Origin: Actinomadura sp. NAK00032
GTDB taxonomy: Bacteria > Actinomycetota > Actinomycetes > Streptosporangiales > Streptosporangiaceae
Length of the DNA stretch: 64,000 bases
NCBI RefSeq assembly: GCF_013364275.1
Contig: NZ_CP054932.1
Span: forward strand, 7,998,001 to 8,062,000
Reading direction: 5' to 3'
The position numbers and the translations under genes were made by a program. Below, piece after piece: positions 16,844-25,004 of this stretch. Each line of letters begins with the position of its first letter. The first letter of the stretch is position 1. A model generated the notes under the pieces. The model did no database searches. It was not told where the DNA came from and saw only the letters and a list, made by a program, of their open reading frames with translations.

Positions 16844-17311
16844 TCAGGGCAGGTTGCGGATCTCCTCGATGATGCCGGGCATCGCCTCGTTGTTGTCGTA
16901 GATCCAGCGCCGCAGGACGGCGAGCTCCGCGTCGCTGTAGGTGGAGAGGCGGTCGTGGAAGGCGCGGGCGATCGGCTCGAAGTAGCGGCCGAACTCGGCG
17001 ACGTTCTCCTCGACCAGCTCGACGATCACGCGCCGGCGGTCGTCGGGGTCGCGGGTGCGCTTGACGTAGCCGGCGCGCTCCAGCCGGTCGATGACCGCGG
17101 TGATGGCGCCGCCGGTCGTGATGCCCATGAGCTGCGCGAGCTGACCCGGGGTCTGCGGGCCGTCCAGCACCAGCGCGCTCACGCACTGCGCGTCGGTGAC
17201 GTTCAGCCCCGCCTTGCTCGCGGTGGCGTGGTGCAGCAGCACGGTGAACATGGTGCTGCGCTGCATCGCCCGCTGGAGTTCGTCCAACCGGTCCGGGTCC
17301 CGGGTCGCCAC
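16844..17311 (-). CDS. MarR-family transcriptional regulator
   Basis: A 155-residue MarR protein with the winged helix at about 50-110 (TPGQLAQLMGITTGGAITAVIDRLERAGYVKRTRDPDDRRRV), which includes the DRR wing. I prefer the GTG at 17311, five bases after AGAGG; another GTG six bases further upstream would sit too close to that site. Upstream, at 17346-17369, an imperfect inverted repeat TAGCTCT...AGAGCCTA may be its own operator. The genes controlled and the ligand are unknown. Confidence 0.9.
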   Translation of the reverse strand: MATRDPDRLDELQRAMQRSTMFTVLLHHATASKAGLNVTDAQCVSALVLDGPQTPGQLAQLMGITTGGAITAVIDRLERAGYVKRTRDPDDRRRVIVELVEENVAEFGRYFEPIARAFHDRLSTYSDAELAVLRRWIYDNNEAMPGIIEEIRNLP

Positions 17312-17506
17312 GCCCACCTCTTCCGCTACGTCTCCGCACTGGAGATAGCTCTGTTTTAGAGAGAGCCTAGTGGCCGCATCCGGTCAGAACCACCCCGGGG
17401 CGGCAGGCGTGCGGACGGTGTACGGCACGGCGTGGGACGCGGCGTGTGGCGCAGGACTCACGCTCCGCCGAGCGGGGCACCTCCAGGTCACCCTTACCAT
17501 GGTTGT

Positions 17507-17523
17507 TGTTAGGACCACTAACA
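17507..17523. promoter_or_regulatory. Inverted repeat TGTTAG-N5-CTAACA
   Basis: A perfect 6-bp inverted repeat with a 5-base spacer lies in the 280-bp gap between marR and the end of the fadD19-like gene. It has the form of a small operator, but no gene starts next to it, so its role is unclear. Confidence 0.35.
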
Positions 17524-17572
17524 GAGGTCCGCTCCTGGCCCCGAATCCCACGAAGGTTCGGGGCCGACCTCT
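17523..17572 (-). terminator. Terminator of the fadD19-ltp operon
   Basis: GGCCCCGAA and TTCGGGGCC form a perfect 9-bp stem (17537-17545/17557-17565), and AGAGGTC/GACCTCT outside it add a second stem. It lies 21 bases after the fadD19-like stop codon. Confidence 0.7.
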
Positions 17573-17592
17573 ACGAGCCTCCGTTTCCCGCC

Positions 17593-19164
17593 TTACTGGG
17601 CGTCCTCCGCCACCTGCTTCGCCCACCGGTAGTCGGCCTTGCCCGCCGGGGAGCGCTTCATCTCCGCGACGAACGCGTAGACGCGCGGCACCTTGTAGCC
17701 CGACAGCTCGCGCCGGCAGTGCGCGTCCAGGTCCTCCGACGACGGCGCGTCGCCCGACGCCTGGACCACCGCGGCGACGCGGTTGCCCCAGCGCTCGTCC
17801 GGGATGCCGGTCACGACCGCGTCGTACACCGCCGGATGCCCCTTGAGAACGGCCTCGACCTCCTCCGGGAACACCTTCTCGCCGCCGGTGTTGATGGCCT
17901 GCGAGCCGCGCCCGTACACGGCGATCGACCCGTCCTCCTCGACGGTGGCGATGTCGCCGGTGAGCAGCCAGCGCTTGCCGTCCACCACCGGGAACGTCTT
18001 CGCCGTCTTCTCCGGGTCGTTGTAGTAGCCCTGCGCGATGTGCCCCGTGCGGGCGACCTGGCCGATGACGCCCGATCCGGGCTTGACGGGCTGGAGCGCG
18101 TCGTCCAGCACGGTGACGTTCTCCACGTCCGGCGCGAACCGCAGGCCCTTCTCCGGGGTGGAGCCGGCGACCGCCTCGGCCGTCGAGCCCGACTCCGTCG
18201 ACCCGAACCGGTCCAGGATCATCACGTTCGGCAGCAGTTCCTGGATGCGGTCCCGGACCGTCCCGGTGAAGATCGCGCCCGTGGAGACGTAGGCGAACAG
18301 CGAGGAGGTGTCGTAGTCGCCGCGCGCCAGCTCCTCCGCCATCGGGATCGCCATCGCGTCCCCGGTGATCGTCAGCGAGTTGACCTTCTCCCGCTCGATC
18401 GTCCGCCACACGTCGGCCGCGTCGAACTTGCGCGTGTAGACGAGCGTCGCGCCCATGAACCAGGCGATCCACGTCGCGACCTGCGCGGCGCCGTGCATCA
18501 GCGGCGCCACCGGCATCATGATCAGCGGGCCGCCGTTGCGGGCGTTCTCCACGATGTCCTCGGGACGCGACGGGCGCGGCACCGTCGGGTTCCAGAACGC
18601 GAAGATGATCTGCTCGGTCGACCAGATGACGCCCTTCGGCATCCCGGTCGTCCCGCCCGTGTAGATGATGTAGGCGTCCTCGCCGGTCCGCGCGGGGAAG
18701 CCCGCGCGCGTGCCGTCGGCGTCCTTCAGCGCCTCGTCGTAGGCGACCGCCCCCGGGACGGACGGCGCGCCGCCCACCGCGATGAGGTGCCTCAGCTCCG
18801 GCACCTCCGGGACGGTCGCCGCGACCCGGTCCTCGAACTCCACGTCGTACAGCAGCGCGACGCTGTCGGAGTCCCGGTAGACGTAGAGCAGCTCGCTCTC
18901 CACGTACCGGTAGTTGATGTTGATCGGCACGGCCCGGATCTTGATCGCGGCCAGCAGCGCGGCCGCGTACTCCACGCCGTTGTAGAGCTGGACCGCGATG
19001 TGCTGCCCGGGCCGGACACCCGCGTCCAGCAGGTGGTGCGCGAGCCGGTTCGCGTGCTCGTCCAGCTCGGCGAACGTGAGCCGCTGATCGCCGCACACCA
19101 GGGCGACACGGTCCCCGATCGCGTCCGCGATCCCCTCGAACAGGTCAGCGTGGTTGAACTCCAT
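17593..19164 (-). CDS. fadD19: FadD19-like steroid acyl-CoA synthetase
   Basis: A 523-residue AMP-forming acyl-CoA ligase. The phosphate loop is IIYTGGTTGMPKG, the adenine region is DRFGSTESG, and the GD of LLTGDIATVEEDG and K of KSPAGKADYRW-type C-terminus (here RSPAGKADYRW) are in place. Start MEFNHADLFEGIADAIGDRVALVCGD and end match what I recall of M. tuberculosis FadD19 (Rv3515c), which activates C26 sterol side-chain acids, including 24-branched ones. AGAGGGA precedes the ATG. It lies 88 bases after ltp3 on the same strand and close to an EchA19-like gene, as in the mycobacterial cluster. Specificity is inferred. Confidence 0.85.
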   Translation of the reverse strand: MEFNHADLFEGIADAIGDRVALVCGDQRLTFAELDEHANRLAHHLLDAGVRPGQHIAVQLYNGVEYAAALLAAIKIRAVPININYRYVESELLYVYRDSDSVALLYDVEFEDRVAATVPEVPELRHLIAVGGAPSVPGAVAYDEALKDADGTRAGFPARTGEDAYIIYTGGTTGMPKGVIWSTEQIIFAFWNPTVPRPSRPEDIVENARNGGPLIMMPVAPLMHGAAQVATWIAWFMGATLVYTRKFDAADVWRTIEREKVNSLTITGDAMAIPMAEELARGDYDTSSLFAYVSTGAIFTGTVRDRIQELLPNVMILDRFGSTESGSTAEAVAGSTPEKGLRFAPDVENVTVLDDALQPVKPGSGVIGQVARTGHIAQGYYNDPEKTAKTFPVVDGKRWLLTGDIATVEEDGSIAVYGRGSQAINTGGEKVFPEEVEAVLKGHPAVYDAVVTGIPDERWGNRVAAVVQASGDAPSSEDLDAHCRRELSGYKVPRVYAFVAEMKRSPAGKADYRWAKQVAEDAQ

Positions 19165-19185
19165 CGGACGTCCCTCTTTCGGGGT

Positions 19186-19201
19186 CTGGGGTCGCCCCCA
19201 G
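19186..19201. repeat. Hairpin upstream of the fadD19-like gene
   Basis: CTGGGG and CCCCCAG pair around TCG in the 88-bp gap before the fadD19-like start. It resembles the palindrome at 4621-4640 and may modulate processing or read-through between ltp3 and fadD19. Confidence 0.45.
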
Positions 19202-19252
19202 GGGGAACAGGGGTGTGGGTCGTATTCGCGCCTCGGAAGGGTCAGGGTCGGA

Positions 19253-20410
19253 TCAGGGCTTGTCGCTGCCGACGATCCACATGGCGAAGAACTGGGCGCC
19301 GCCGCCGTAGGCGTGGCCGAGCGCGCGCCGCGCGCCGTCCACCTGGTGCTCCCCGGCCCGGCCGCGCACCTGCAGCGCCGCCTCCGCGAACCGGATCATC
19401 CCGGACGCGCCGATCGGGTTGGACGACAGCACGCCGCCGGACGGGTTCCACGGGATGTCGCCGTCGAACGCCGTCGCGCCCGCCTCGGTGAGCTTCCAGC
19501 CCTCGCTGTCGCCGCAGAACCCGAGGTTCTCCAGCCACATCGGCTCGTACCAGGAGAACGGGACGTACACCTCGGCGCAGTCGAGTTCGCGGCGCGGGTC
19601 GGTGATGCCGGCCTGCCGGTACACGTCGGCCGCCGCGTCCTTGCCGCCCTGCGGGCTGACGCTGTCGCGGCCCGCGAACTGCATCGGCTCGGACCGCATC
19701 GCCGTGCCGTGCACCCAGGCGGGCGGGTTCGGGGCCTTCTTCGCCGCGTCCTCCGAGGCCAGCACCATCGCGCAGGCGCCGTCCGACGACGGGCAGGTCT
19801 CCAGGTAGCGGATCGGCTCCCACAGCATCGGCGTCGACTCGACCATCTCGCGGGAGATGCCGGGGATCTTCAGGTGCGCGTACGGGTTGCGCAGCGCGTT
19901 CTGCCGGTCCTTGACCGCGACGAGCGTCCCGATGTGGTCGGGCGCGCCGGACCGCCGCATGTAGGCGCGGATGTGCGGGGCGAAGTAGCCGCCCGCGCCG
20001 ACCACGAGCGACGTCGTGAACGGCCCGTTCACGGTCAGCGCCCACGTCGCGTTCGACTCCGACTGCTTCTCCCACGCGAGCGTGAGGACCCGCTCGTGCA
20101 CCCCGGACTGGATCAGGTTCGCCGCGACGATCGCCGTCGACCCGCCGACCGAGCCCGCCGTGTGCACCCGCAGCAGCGGCTTGCCGGTGGCGCCGAGCGC
20201 GTCCGCCAGGAACAGCTCCGGCATCACGACGCCCTCGAACAGGTCGGGCGCCTTGCCGACCACGATGGCGTCGATGTCCTTCCAGGTCAGCCCGGCGTCG
20301 TCGAGGGCGCGGCGGGCCGCCTCGCGCAGCAGGCCCGCCATCGAGACGTCCAGCCGCTTGGTCTTGTACTGGGTCTGCCCGATGCCGATGACCGCACAGG
20401 ATTTAGCCAT
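19253..20410 (-). CDS. ltp3: Ltp3-like thiolase-fold protein
   Basis: A 385-residue lipid-transfer/thiolase-like protein. It begins MAKSCAVIGIGQTQYKTKR and ends with the conserved LGHAYGGGAQFFAMW. At the usual nucleophile position the sequence reads VHTAGSVGGST, with Ser where a thiolase has Cys, so it is unlikely to be a true thiolase. By order and similarity it corresponds to Ltp3 (Rv3523) of the sterol cluster. It overlaps the Ltp4-like gene by eight bases. Together with Ltp4 and the DUF35 protein it probably forms a retro-aldolase or related complex; this is inference from characterised Ltp-DUF35 pairs. Confidence 0.85.
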   Translation of the reverse strand: MAKSCAVIGIGQTQYKTKRLDVSMAGLLREAARRALDDAGLTWKDIDAIVVGKAPDLFEGVVMPELFLADALGATGKPLLRVHTAGSVGGSTAIVAANLIQSGVHERVLTLAWEKQSESNATWALTVNGPFTTSLVVGAGGYFAPHIRAYMRRSGAPDHIGTLVAVKDRQNALRNPYAHLKIPGISREMVESTPMLWEPIRYLETCPSSDGACAMVLASEDAAKKAPNPPAWVHGTAMRSEPMQFAGRDSVSPQGGKDAAADVYRQAGITDPRRELDCAEVYVPFSWYEPMWLENLGFCGDSEGWKLTEAGATAFDGDIPWNPSGGVLSSNPIGASGMIRFAEAALQVRGRAGEHQVDGARRALGHAYGGGAQFFAMWIVGSDKP

Positions 20411-21440
20411 TGTTCTCTCCCGACAGCACGCAGACGAGGTTCTGCTGGAGGCAGGGGCCGGACGCGGCGTGCCCGAGCGTCCGGGACGCCGTCCCGTCGT
20501 GGATGCGGGACGCGGCCTCGCCGATCCGGATGAGGCCCGCCGCCATCACCGGGTTCGCCGACAGCGCCCCGCCGGAGGGGTTGACGCTCACGCCGTCGTC
20601 CAGGCCGAGGGCCTCGCGCAGGATCAGCTCCTCATGGCTGAACTGCGCGTGCAGCTCCGCGACCTCGATCCCCGCCGCGCCGGCCTTCTCCCCCGCGAGC
20701 CGGGCGGACGCCGAGCGGGTCAGGTCGCGGACGCCGAGCGCGTGCGGCTCGACGCGGTGGTCGATGCCGGTGATCCACGCGGGCCGCTCGCACAGCTCGC
20801 GCGCCCTGTCGCCCGCCGCCAGCACGATCGCGGCGGCGCCGTCGGTGACGGGCGCGACGTCGCAGGGGTGCAGCGGCGCGACGTCGTAGCCGTCCCCTTC
20901 GGGGTCCGGCAGGTGCAGCGCGAACGGGTTCTCGCGGCCGGACGCCCGGGACCGCGCGGCGACCGCGCGCAGGTCGTCCTCCTTCACGCCCGACCTGTCC
21001 ATGTACGCGCGGGCCTGCATGGCGGCCATCGACACCTGGTCGACGCCGAGCGGCGCCAGCGTGTACGGGTCGAGCTGCTGGTTCATGATCGCGCGGAGGT
21101 CGCCCTGGGACGTCTTGCCGAACCCGTACACCAGCGCGGTGTCGATCGCGCCGATCTGGAGCTTCACCCACGCCTCGTACAGCGCCCACGCGCCGTCCAT
21201 CTCGACGTGGCTCTCCGAGATCGGCGGCCAGGCGCCCAGCGTGTCGAGCGCGGACACGAACGCGAACGGCGCGCCCTGCAGGTAGTCGCACGAGCCCGAG
21301 CAGGTGAAGCCGAACCGGGACAGGCCCGTCCGCTCCTTGATCTCGGTGATCACGGGGAGCACCATCTCGGTCTCGGCGATCCCCTGGTCCTCGCCGCTGT
21401 GATGGCTCTGTGCGAAGGCGACGACTGCGACATCACGCAT
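20403..21440 (-). CDS. ltp4: Ltp4-like thiolase-fold protein
   Basis: A 345-residue thiolase-fold protein. Its N-terminal half has FGFTCSGSCDYLQG, which provides cysteines near the thiolase nucleophile position, and its C-terminus has SRTLGHAASGPC with the conserved His. It is shorter than ordinary thiolases, as in Ltp4 (Rv3522). The ATG at 21440 forms TAATG with the stop of the DUF35 gene, so translation is coupled. It is a partner of the neighbouring Ltp3-like and DUF35 proteins in sterol side-chain breakdown. A longer upstream reading is open but lies inside the previous gene. Confidence 0.83.
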   Translation of the reverse strand: MRDVAVVAFAQSHHSGEDQGIAETEMVLPVITEIKERTGLSRFGFTCSGSCDYLQGAPFAFVSALDTLGAWPPISESHVEMDGAWALYEAWVKLQIGAIDTALVYGFGKTSQGDLRAIMNQQLDPYTLAPLGVDQVSMAAMQARAYMDRSGVKEDDLRAVAARSRASGRENPFALHLPDPEGDGYDVAPLHPCDVAPVTDGAAAIVLAAGDRARELCERPAWITGIDHRVEPHALGVRDLTRSASARLAGEKAGAAGIEVAELHAQFSHEELILREALGLDDGVSVNPSGGALSANPVMAAGLIRIGEAASRIHDGTASRTLGHAASGPCLQQNLVCVLSGENNG

Positions 21441-22402
21441 TACATGAAGTCCTTGATCTCTTCGAAGGGGACGTCGGGCTCGTCGATGGGCTCGAACCAC
21501 TTGATGTTGGACATCGAGTGGGTCCACTCATCGCGGGGCCGCCACGCCGCCTTCACCCGCATCCCCATCCGCACCTGGTCGGCCGGGATCCCCGCCACCA
21601 GCGTGAGCATCGTCAGGCCGGCGCCGTCCAGCAGGACGTAGCCGGACACGAACGGCACCTCGGGGGCGCGCGGGTCGGGGATGTTGTTGACCGCGAAGGT
21701 GGTGACGGTGCCGGTGTCGGGCAGCTCCACCTCCTCGGACGTGGGGACGCCGTCGCGCGGGCAGAACCCCTTCATCGGCACGATGACCTTCTCGCACACC
21801 GGGCAGCGGTGCCCGATGATGCGGCCCTCGGAGATCCCCTCCAGGAACCGGCCGAGCGCCCGCCCGCCCTTCAGCCGGTACTCCAGGCTCGCCCGCGGGT
21901 TGATCATGGTGACCTCGGGCAGGAAGCACTCGATGTCGCCGATCGTCCCCGTCCGCTCCGCACGGTACTTCGGCCGCACCCGCATCCCGGTCTTGAGGAT
22001 CTTCGGCGGCTTCGCGCCGGTCTCGAAGACGCCGAGGTCGAGGGCGTGCAGCAGCGCGGTGTCGGCGCCGTCCGGCCGGATCAGCGCCCACGCGAACGGG
22101 CGGTCGAACGGGTGCTCCTTCGCCGGGTCCGGCACCCACGACCAGGTCGTGACCGTCCCGGCCGGGCCGACCTCGACGAACTCGTCCGTCACGTCCTCGC
22201 CGGTGTCCGGGTCGCACTCCGCCGGCGGGACGAGCACCCGGCCGCCCGCCGTGCGGACGCCGACCAGCCGGCCGTCGCGCAGCTCGCTGAGGAAGCGCCC
22301 GATCACCGGCCCGACCGAGCGGGTGTACCCGCCGGGGAACTCGACGACGTGGTTGGGGGTCTCCGATGGCGCCGAGTTGGACGGCCCTGTGTTAGATGGC
22401 AC
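21440..22402 (-). CDS. Tandem OB-fold (two DUF35) protein, Rv3521-like
   Basis: A 320-residue protein with two DUF35 modules. The first (about 30-170) has lost its zinc ribbon: the CxxC is absent around VGVRTAGGRVLVPPAE. The second (about 180-310) keeps HRCPVCEKVIVPMKGFCPRDG, with three of the four usual cysteines. DUF35 proteins organise thiolase-like partners and recruit CoA substrates. Its position next to ltp4 and ltp3 matches Rv3521-Rv3523. The GTG start lies inside the end of fadD (11-bp overlap), with AAGGACC upstream. A scaffold joining the two Ltp proteins is the likely role. Confidence 0.85.
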   Translation of the reverse strand: MPSNTGPSNSAPSETPNHVVEFPGGYTRSVGPVIGRFLSELRDGRLVGVRTAGGRVLVPPAECDPDTGEDVTDEFVEVGPAGTVTTWSWVPDPAKEHPFDRPFAWALIRPDGADTALLHALDLGVFETGAKPPKILKTGMRVRPKYRAERTGTIGDIECFLPEVTMINPRASLEYRLKGGRALGRFLEGISEGRIIGHRCPVCEKVIVPMKGFCPRDGVPTSEEVELPDTGTVTTFAVNNIPDPRAPEVPFVSGYVLLDGAGLTMLTLVAGIPADQVRMGMRVKAAWRPRDEWTHSMSNIKWFEPIDEPDVPFEEIKDFM

Positions 22403-23951
22403 TGTCGCGGTCCTTCCAGTACGGATCCCGCAGCTTGCGCTTGAGGAGCTTGCCGTTGGGCTCGCGCGGCATCGTCTCGATGAAGTCGATGGACTTCGGC
22501 CACTTCATCTTGGCGAGCCGGCCCTCCAGCGACGCGAGGATCTCGGCCGCGAGCGCGTCACCGGGCGCGGCGCCCTCCGCGGGCTCGACGACGGCCTTGA
22601 TCTGCTCGCCCCACTCCTCGTCGGGGATGCCGAACACGGCGACGTCCGCGACCTTCGGGTGCAGGGTGATCTCGTTCTCGATCTCGGCCGGGTAGATGTT
22701 CGCGCCGCCCGAGATGATCATGTCGGCCTTGCGGTCGGACAGGAACAGGAACCCGTCCTCGGTGAGGTAGCCGATGTCGCCGACGGTGAAGAAGTCCTTG
22801 AGGCGGTTCTTCTCCGTCTTCTCCTTGTCGCCCTTGTACTCGAACTCGACGCCGGCCATCTTCATGTAGATCGTGCCGTGCGTCCCGGCCGGGACGGGCT
22901 CGCCGTCGTCGTCCACGACCAGCAGCTCGCTGATCGGCCAGGCGTTGCCGACCGTGCCGGGGTGCGCGCGCCAGTCCGCCGGGCTCGCGATCGTCCCGCC
23001 GCCCTCGGTCGCCGCGTAGTACTCCCAGATGCAGTCGCCCCACCACTCGAGCATCTGCTGCTTGATCGGCACCGGGCACGGCGCCGCCGCGTGGATCGCC
23101 CACTTCATGCTCGACACGTCGTACCGGGACCGGACGTCCTCGGGCAGCCCCAGGAGCCGCTTGAAGTGCGTCGGCACCATGTGGGTATTGCTGACGCGGT
23201 ACTTCTCGATCACCCTGAGGGTGTCTTCGGCGTCCCACTTGTCCATGTAGACGAGCGTGTGGCCCATCTGCAGGGCGGTGCCGCCGAACTGGGTGACGGC
23301 CGTGTGGTAGTTCGGCGAGGTGATCAGATGGGCCTGGTGCTCGCCCCCCGCGGGGCGCCCCGGCGGGATGCCGAACAGACCGAGCAGGAACGTCATCAGT
23401 TCCGCGCTGTCATCGGGGTCGATCCCCATCAGCGCCCGCTTGACGCCCTTCGGCCGCCCGGTCGTCCCGGACGTGTAGTGCATCGTGGCGCCGTTGCTGC
23501 GGTCGCCCGGAAGCGTGTCGGGCTGCCCCTCGACCAGTTCCGCGTACGGGCGGAAGCCCTCCACGTCACCGAACGCGAACCGCCGGTGCGCCTCGATCTC
23601 CTCGCCGGCGCGCGCGCCCTCCCGGGCGTAGCGCTCGTGCACGAAGAACGCCTTGGCCTCGCTGTCGGCGACGATGTAGCCGATCTCCGGCCCGGTCAGG
23701 TGCCAGTTGATCGGCGTGTAGTACCAGCCGGCCTGCAGCGCGGCGAGGTACAGCACGACGCCCTCGACACCGTTCGGGACGAGCCCGCAGATGCCGTCGC
23801 CCTTCTCCAGTCCCAGCGCGCGCAGGCCGTGCACCAGCCGGTTCGAGCGGGCGAGCAAGTCGCCCGCGGCGTACTCGGTTCCGTCCGGATCGACGGCGGC
23901 GATCCACTCGGGATCCGCCTGCGCCAACCGCCAGAAGCCCAATGACCCCAT
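22392..23951 (-). CDS. Acyl-CoA synthetase (FadD family)
   Basis: A 519-residue AMP-forming acyl-CoA ligase. MHYTSGTTGRPKGVKR is the phosphate loop, YYAATEGG the adenine motif, FTVGDIGYLTEDGFLFLSDR the hinge region, and PREPNGKLLKR carries the C-terminal catalytic Lys. GGGAG lies before the ATG. It is the first gene of the five-gene operon fadD-DUF35-ltp4-ltp3-fadD19, divergent from the echA19-like gene. The substrate is probably a sterol- or fatty-derived acid. I cannot assign it to one numbered mycobacterial FadD. Confidence 0.88.
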   Translation of the reverse strand: MGSLGFWRLAQADPEWIAAVDPDGTEYAAGDLLARSNRLVHGLRALGLEKGDGICGLVPNGVEGVVLYLAALQAGWYYTPINWHLTGPEIGYIVADSEAKAFFVHERYAREGARAGEEIEAHRRFAFGDVEGFRPYAELVEGQPDTLPGDRSNGATMHYTSGTTGRPKGVKRALMGIDPDDSAELMTFLLGLFGIPPGRPAGGEHQAHLITSPNYHTAVTQFGGTALQMGHTLVYMDKWDAEDTLRVIEKYRVSNTHMVPTHFKRLLGLPEDVRSRYDVSSMKWAIHAAAPCPVPIKQQMLEWWGDCIWEYYAATEGGGTIASPADWRAHPGTVGNAWPISELLVVDDDGEPVPAGTHGTIYMKMAGVEFEYKGDKEKTEKNRLKDFFTVGDIGYLTEDGFLFLSDRKADMIISGGANIYPAEIENEITLHPKVADVAVFGIPDEEWGEQIKAVVEPAEGAAPGDALAAEILASLEGRLAKMKWPKSIDFIETMPREPNGKLLKRKLRDPYWKDRDSAI

Positions 23952-24010
23952 CGGATCTCCCTAAGTGACCACAGTGAGCACCGACACACCACGGCGCCCG
24001 GCAGCCAAAG

Positions 24011-24083
24011 TAGATCACGTTCTCGTTTTGCAGTTCAACCCCTACCGGTAGGGCAGTGGCTTAACTAGAATCTGTTCTCGTTT
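24011..24083. promoter_or_regulatory. Two degenerate KstR-like sites between divergent operons
   Basis: TAGATCACGTTCTC (24011-24024) and TAGAATCTGTTCTC (24066-24079) each match TNNAACNNGTTNNA with two changes. Both continue as GTTCTCGTTT, a half-site that also appears, reversed, at 50088-50098. The position suits joint control of fadD and echA19. Confidence 0.5.
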
Positions 24084-24104
24084 GACATCTAAGCTGGAGG
24101 AACC

Positions 24105-24917
24105 ATGGCGGAACGGCTGCCGATCAGCACCGAGCACTGCATCGTCGAGCGGGACGGCCACGTGGTCATCGTCACGATGAACCGGCCGGAGGCGCGCAAC
24201 GCGCTCAGCACCGCGATGCTGGTCGGCCTCGCCGACGCCTGGGCCTACATCTCGGACACGCCCGAGGTCCGCGTCGGCATCCTCACCGGAGCCGACGGGA
24301 CGTTCTGCGCCGGCGCCGATCTGAAGGCGATGAGCCAGCCGTCCTCGGACCCGCGCGTGCAGGAGCGGGCCGCGCAGATCACCGACTACCACTGGAAGGG
24401 CCTGCTGCGCGACGGCCGCCCCACCAAGCCGCTCATCTGCGCCATCGAGGGCTACGCCGTCGCCGGCGGCACCGAACTGCTCACCGGCACCGACCTGCGG
24501 GTCGTCGCCGAGGGCGCCACCCTCGGACTGTTCGAGGCCAAGCGCGGCCTGTTCCCCATGGGCGGCAGCGCCGTCCGCCTGCCCCGCCAGATCGGCTACG
24601 CCGCCGCGCTCGACATCCTGCTCACCGCCCGCGAGGTGACCCCGCAGGAGGCCCTCGCCATGGGGCTGATCAACAAGGTCGTCCCGGACGGCGAGGCCCT
24701 CGCCGCCGCCCGCGAGATGGCCGACCAGATCGCCGCGTGCGCGCCGCTGTCCGTCCAGGCGATCCTGCGCGCCGTCCGCGAGACCGAGCACCTCCCCGAG
24801 GAGGAGGCCCTCAAGATCTCCGACGAGATCGGCTGGCCCGTCTTCGCCTCCGAGGACGCCAAGGAGGGCTCCCGCGCCTTCAAGGAGAAGCGCCCCGCCG
24901 TCTACCAGGGCAAGTAA
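24105..24917 (+). CDS. echA19: EchA19-like enoyl-CoA hydratase
   Basis: A 270-residue crotonase-fold protein. The oxyanion-hole segments are GTFCAGADL and EGYAVAGGTEL, and the catalytic-Glu segment is EAKRGLFPMGGSAVRL. The end DDAKEGSRAFKEKRPAV-type tail (here SEDAKEGSRAFKEKR) and overall sequence closely match my memory of M. tuberculosis EchA19 (Rv3516), which hydrates C24 enoyl-CoA esters of cholesterol side chains. AGCTGGAGGAACC precedes the ATG. It is divergent from the fadD-ltp operon and under the same degenerate KstR-like sites. A strong terminator follows. Confidence 0.87.
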   Translation: MAERLPISTEHCIVERDGHVVIVTMNRPEARNALSTAMLVGLADAWAYISDTPEVRVGILTGADGTFCAGADLKAMSQPSSDPRVQERAAQITDYHWKGLLRDGRPTKPLICAIEGYAVAGGTELLTGTDLRVVAEGATLGLFEAKRGLFPMGGSAVRLPRQIGYAAALDILLTAREVTPQEALAMGLINKVVPDGEALAAAREMADQIAACAPLSVQAILRAVRETEHLPEEEALKISDEIGWPVFASEDAKEGSRAFKEKRPAVYQGK

Positions 24918-24931
24918 CGGCTACGGAGACG

Positions 24932-24970
24932 GGCATCCCGCCCCGCGCGAGGTGCGCGAGGCGGGATGCC
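24932..24970. terminator. Terminator after echA19
   Basis: GGCATCCCGCC and GGCGGGATGCC form a perfect 11-bp stem with an inner CGCGC/GCGCG stem. It begins 15 bases after the echA19-like stop and also faces the convergent gene ending at 25005. Confidence 0.8.
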
Positions 24971-25004
24971 GGTTCCCGCTGTGCGGGCTATCGCCGGGAC
25001 GCGG

